From positions 1 to 13,981 of the forward strand of contig JAPLJY010000086.1 of assembly GCA_026388345.1 (NCBI GenBank): a stretch of DNA of 13,981 nucleotides, read 5' to 3'. The notes beneath the pieces are model-generated. The model was not told where the DNA came from. It did not search any database and saw nothing but the letters and a program-made list of their open reading frames with translations. Shown one piece after another: positions 13,481 to 13,981 of the stretch. The DNA comes from Deltaproteobacteria bacterium. Its GTDB lineage: Bacteria; Desulfobacterota; Syntrophia; Syntrophales; UBA5619. Positions within the stretch are counted from its first letter, which is position 1. Each line of letters opens with the position of its first letter. The translations under genes were made by a program, and so were the position numbers.

Positions 13481-13981
13481 ATGACCATTCTGCAATTCGG
13501 TATTCCCATCGTTGCCCTCAGCCTGGGGGTGGCCGCGACCGGTATGGCCGGAAAGGACGGGGGGGGCGAGATGCGTCCCCCCGTCGTGGCCGGGCAGTTC
13601 TATCCCGAATCGGCGACCGTCCTGAAGCTCGCTGTCGAGAAATTCATCGAGGACGCGCTGCCGCCGCAGGTGAAAAAACCGGTCGCCATCGTCGTCCCCC
13701 ACGCGGGGTACATCTACTCCGGCCAGATCTGCGCCGACGGCTGGAACCAGGTCCGCGGCGGGGCCTATGACGTTGTCGTCCTCCTCGGGACGAACCACAC
13801 GGCCTCCGGCCTCCGGAAGATCGCCCTTTACCCGGGCGGCGGCTTCCGGACGCCGCTCGGAACCGCAATGGTGGACGGGGATCTCACGGCGGCTCTCCTT
13901 GCCGCCTCTCCCGACTGCGCCTCCGATCCGGGGCCGCACGTCCGGGAACACTCGGTCGAGGTCCAGGTCCCCTTCGTCCAG
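13481..13981 (+). CDS. amrB: AmmeMemoRadiSam-system protein B (MEMO family), 3' end outside window
   Basis: 167 codons are visible and the frame is open at the window edge. It is a MEMO-family protein, a fold related to class III extradiol dioxygenases (LigB) with a His-rich pocket. The family motifs are RPPVVAGQFYP (32-42), PHAGYIYSG with H74, GTNHTASG with H106, and EHSVEVQVPF with H157. The ATG at 13481 follows AAAGGAG at a good distance. It adds about 30 residues before the usual family start: a hydrophobic stretch (QFGIPIVALSLGVAATGMAG) that could be an N-terminal anchor or signal. An internal ATG at 13571 would give the standard MEMO start (MRPPVVAG) but has only a G-run before it. It lies 18 bp after amrS and is surely co-transcribed with it. 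Confidence 0.9.
   Translation, partial: MTILQFGIPIVALSLGVAATGMAGKDGGGEMRPPVVAGQFYPESATVLKLAVEKFIEDALPPQVKKPVAIVVPHAGYIYSGQICADGWNQVRGGAYDVVVLLGTNHTASGLRKIALYPGGGFRTPLGTAMVDGDLTAALLAASPDCASDPGPHVREHSVEVQVPFVQ

Noticed and set aside
12203..13951. A 582-codon open frame on the minus strand opposite amrS and amrB
   Set aside because: It is fully antisense to two well-recognised genes, is rich in Arg, Ala, Gly and Asp as expected for a GC-rich shadow frame, and shows no known domain.
1..13981. CRISPR arrays, tRNA/rRNA genes and complete insertion sequences
   Set aside because: I found no regularly spaced repeats, no cloverleaf-like gene and no transposase frame in the window.

Overview
The window looks like chromosomal DNA of a GC-rich, strictly anaerobic bacterium. 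Ferredoxin-linked oxidoreductases, [4Fe-4S] dehydratase and ene-reductase families and an AmmeMemoRadiSam locus would fit a Desulfobacterota/Syntrophales-like organism. That placement is inference from gene content, not from a marker gene.

Layout. (1) 1-441, minus strand: the first 134 codons of proA, cut off by a stop inside its conserved ESRPNVTAD segment, with an unrelated AT-rich junction beyond. (2) 688-2181, minus strand: a GntR/FCD regulator followed by a short QueG-like double-[4Fe-4S] protein. (3) 2182-2765: a divergent control region with two copies of the palindrome ATTGTTAACAAT, each lying on the predicted start of one of two outward-facing sigma70-type promoters. (4) 2766-7993, plus strand: a tight six-gene operon coding for a D-2-hydroxyacid dehydrogenase, four subunits (D, A, B, C order) of a 2-oxoacid:ferredoxin oxidoreductase, and a radical dehydratase of the 4-hydroxybutyryl-CoA dehydratase family with all four cluster ligands. 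A strong terminator closes it. (5) 8141-9391: a LarA-type (nickel-pincer) 2-hydroxyacid racemase homologue. (6) 9439-9905: a cold-shock protein with its own promoter, long leader and terminator. (7) 10210-12138: an Old Yellow Enzyme/FadH-like [4Fe-4S] flavoenzyme. (8) 12221-13981: amrS, a radical SAM enzyme with a Tat-like N-terminus and a CxxCH motif, then amrB (MEMO family), which runs off the right edge.

How the genes may work together. Regions 2-5 read as one catabolic unit. The racemase would interconvert 2-hydroxyacid enantiomers, the dehydrogenase would make the 2-oxoacid, the ferredoxin oxidoreductase would decarboxylate it to an acyl-CoA, and the dehydratase would turn a hydroxyacyl-CoA into an enoyl-CoA. 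The GntR protein is the obvious candidate for binding both palindromes, so it would control itself and the operon. The substrate cannot be read from sequence. If the dehydratase were a true 4-hydroxybutyryl-CoA dehydratase, the chain would start from 2,5-dihydroxypentanoate, but active-site differences argue for caution. This cassette with its paired operators is the most interesting part of the window.
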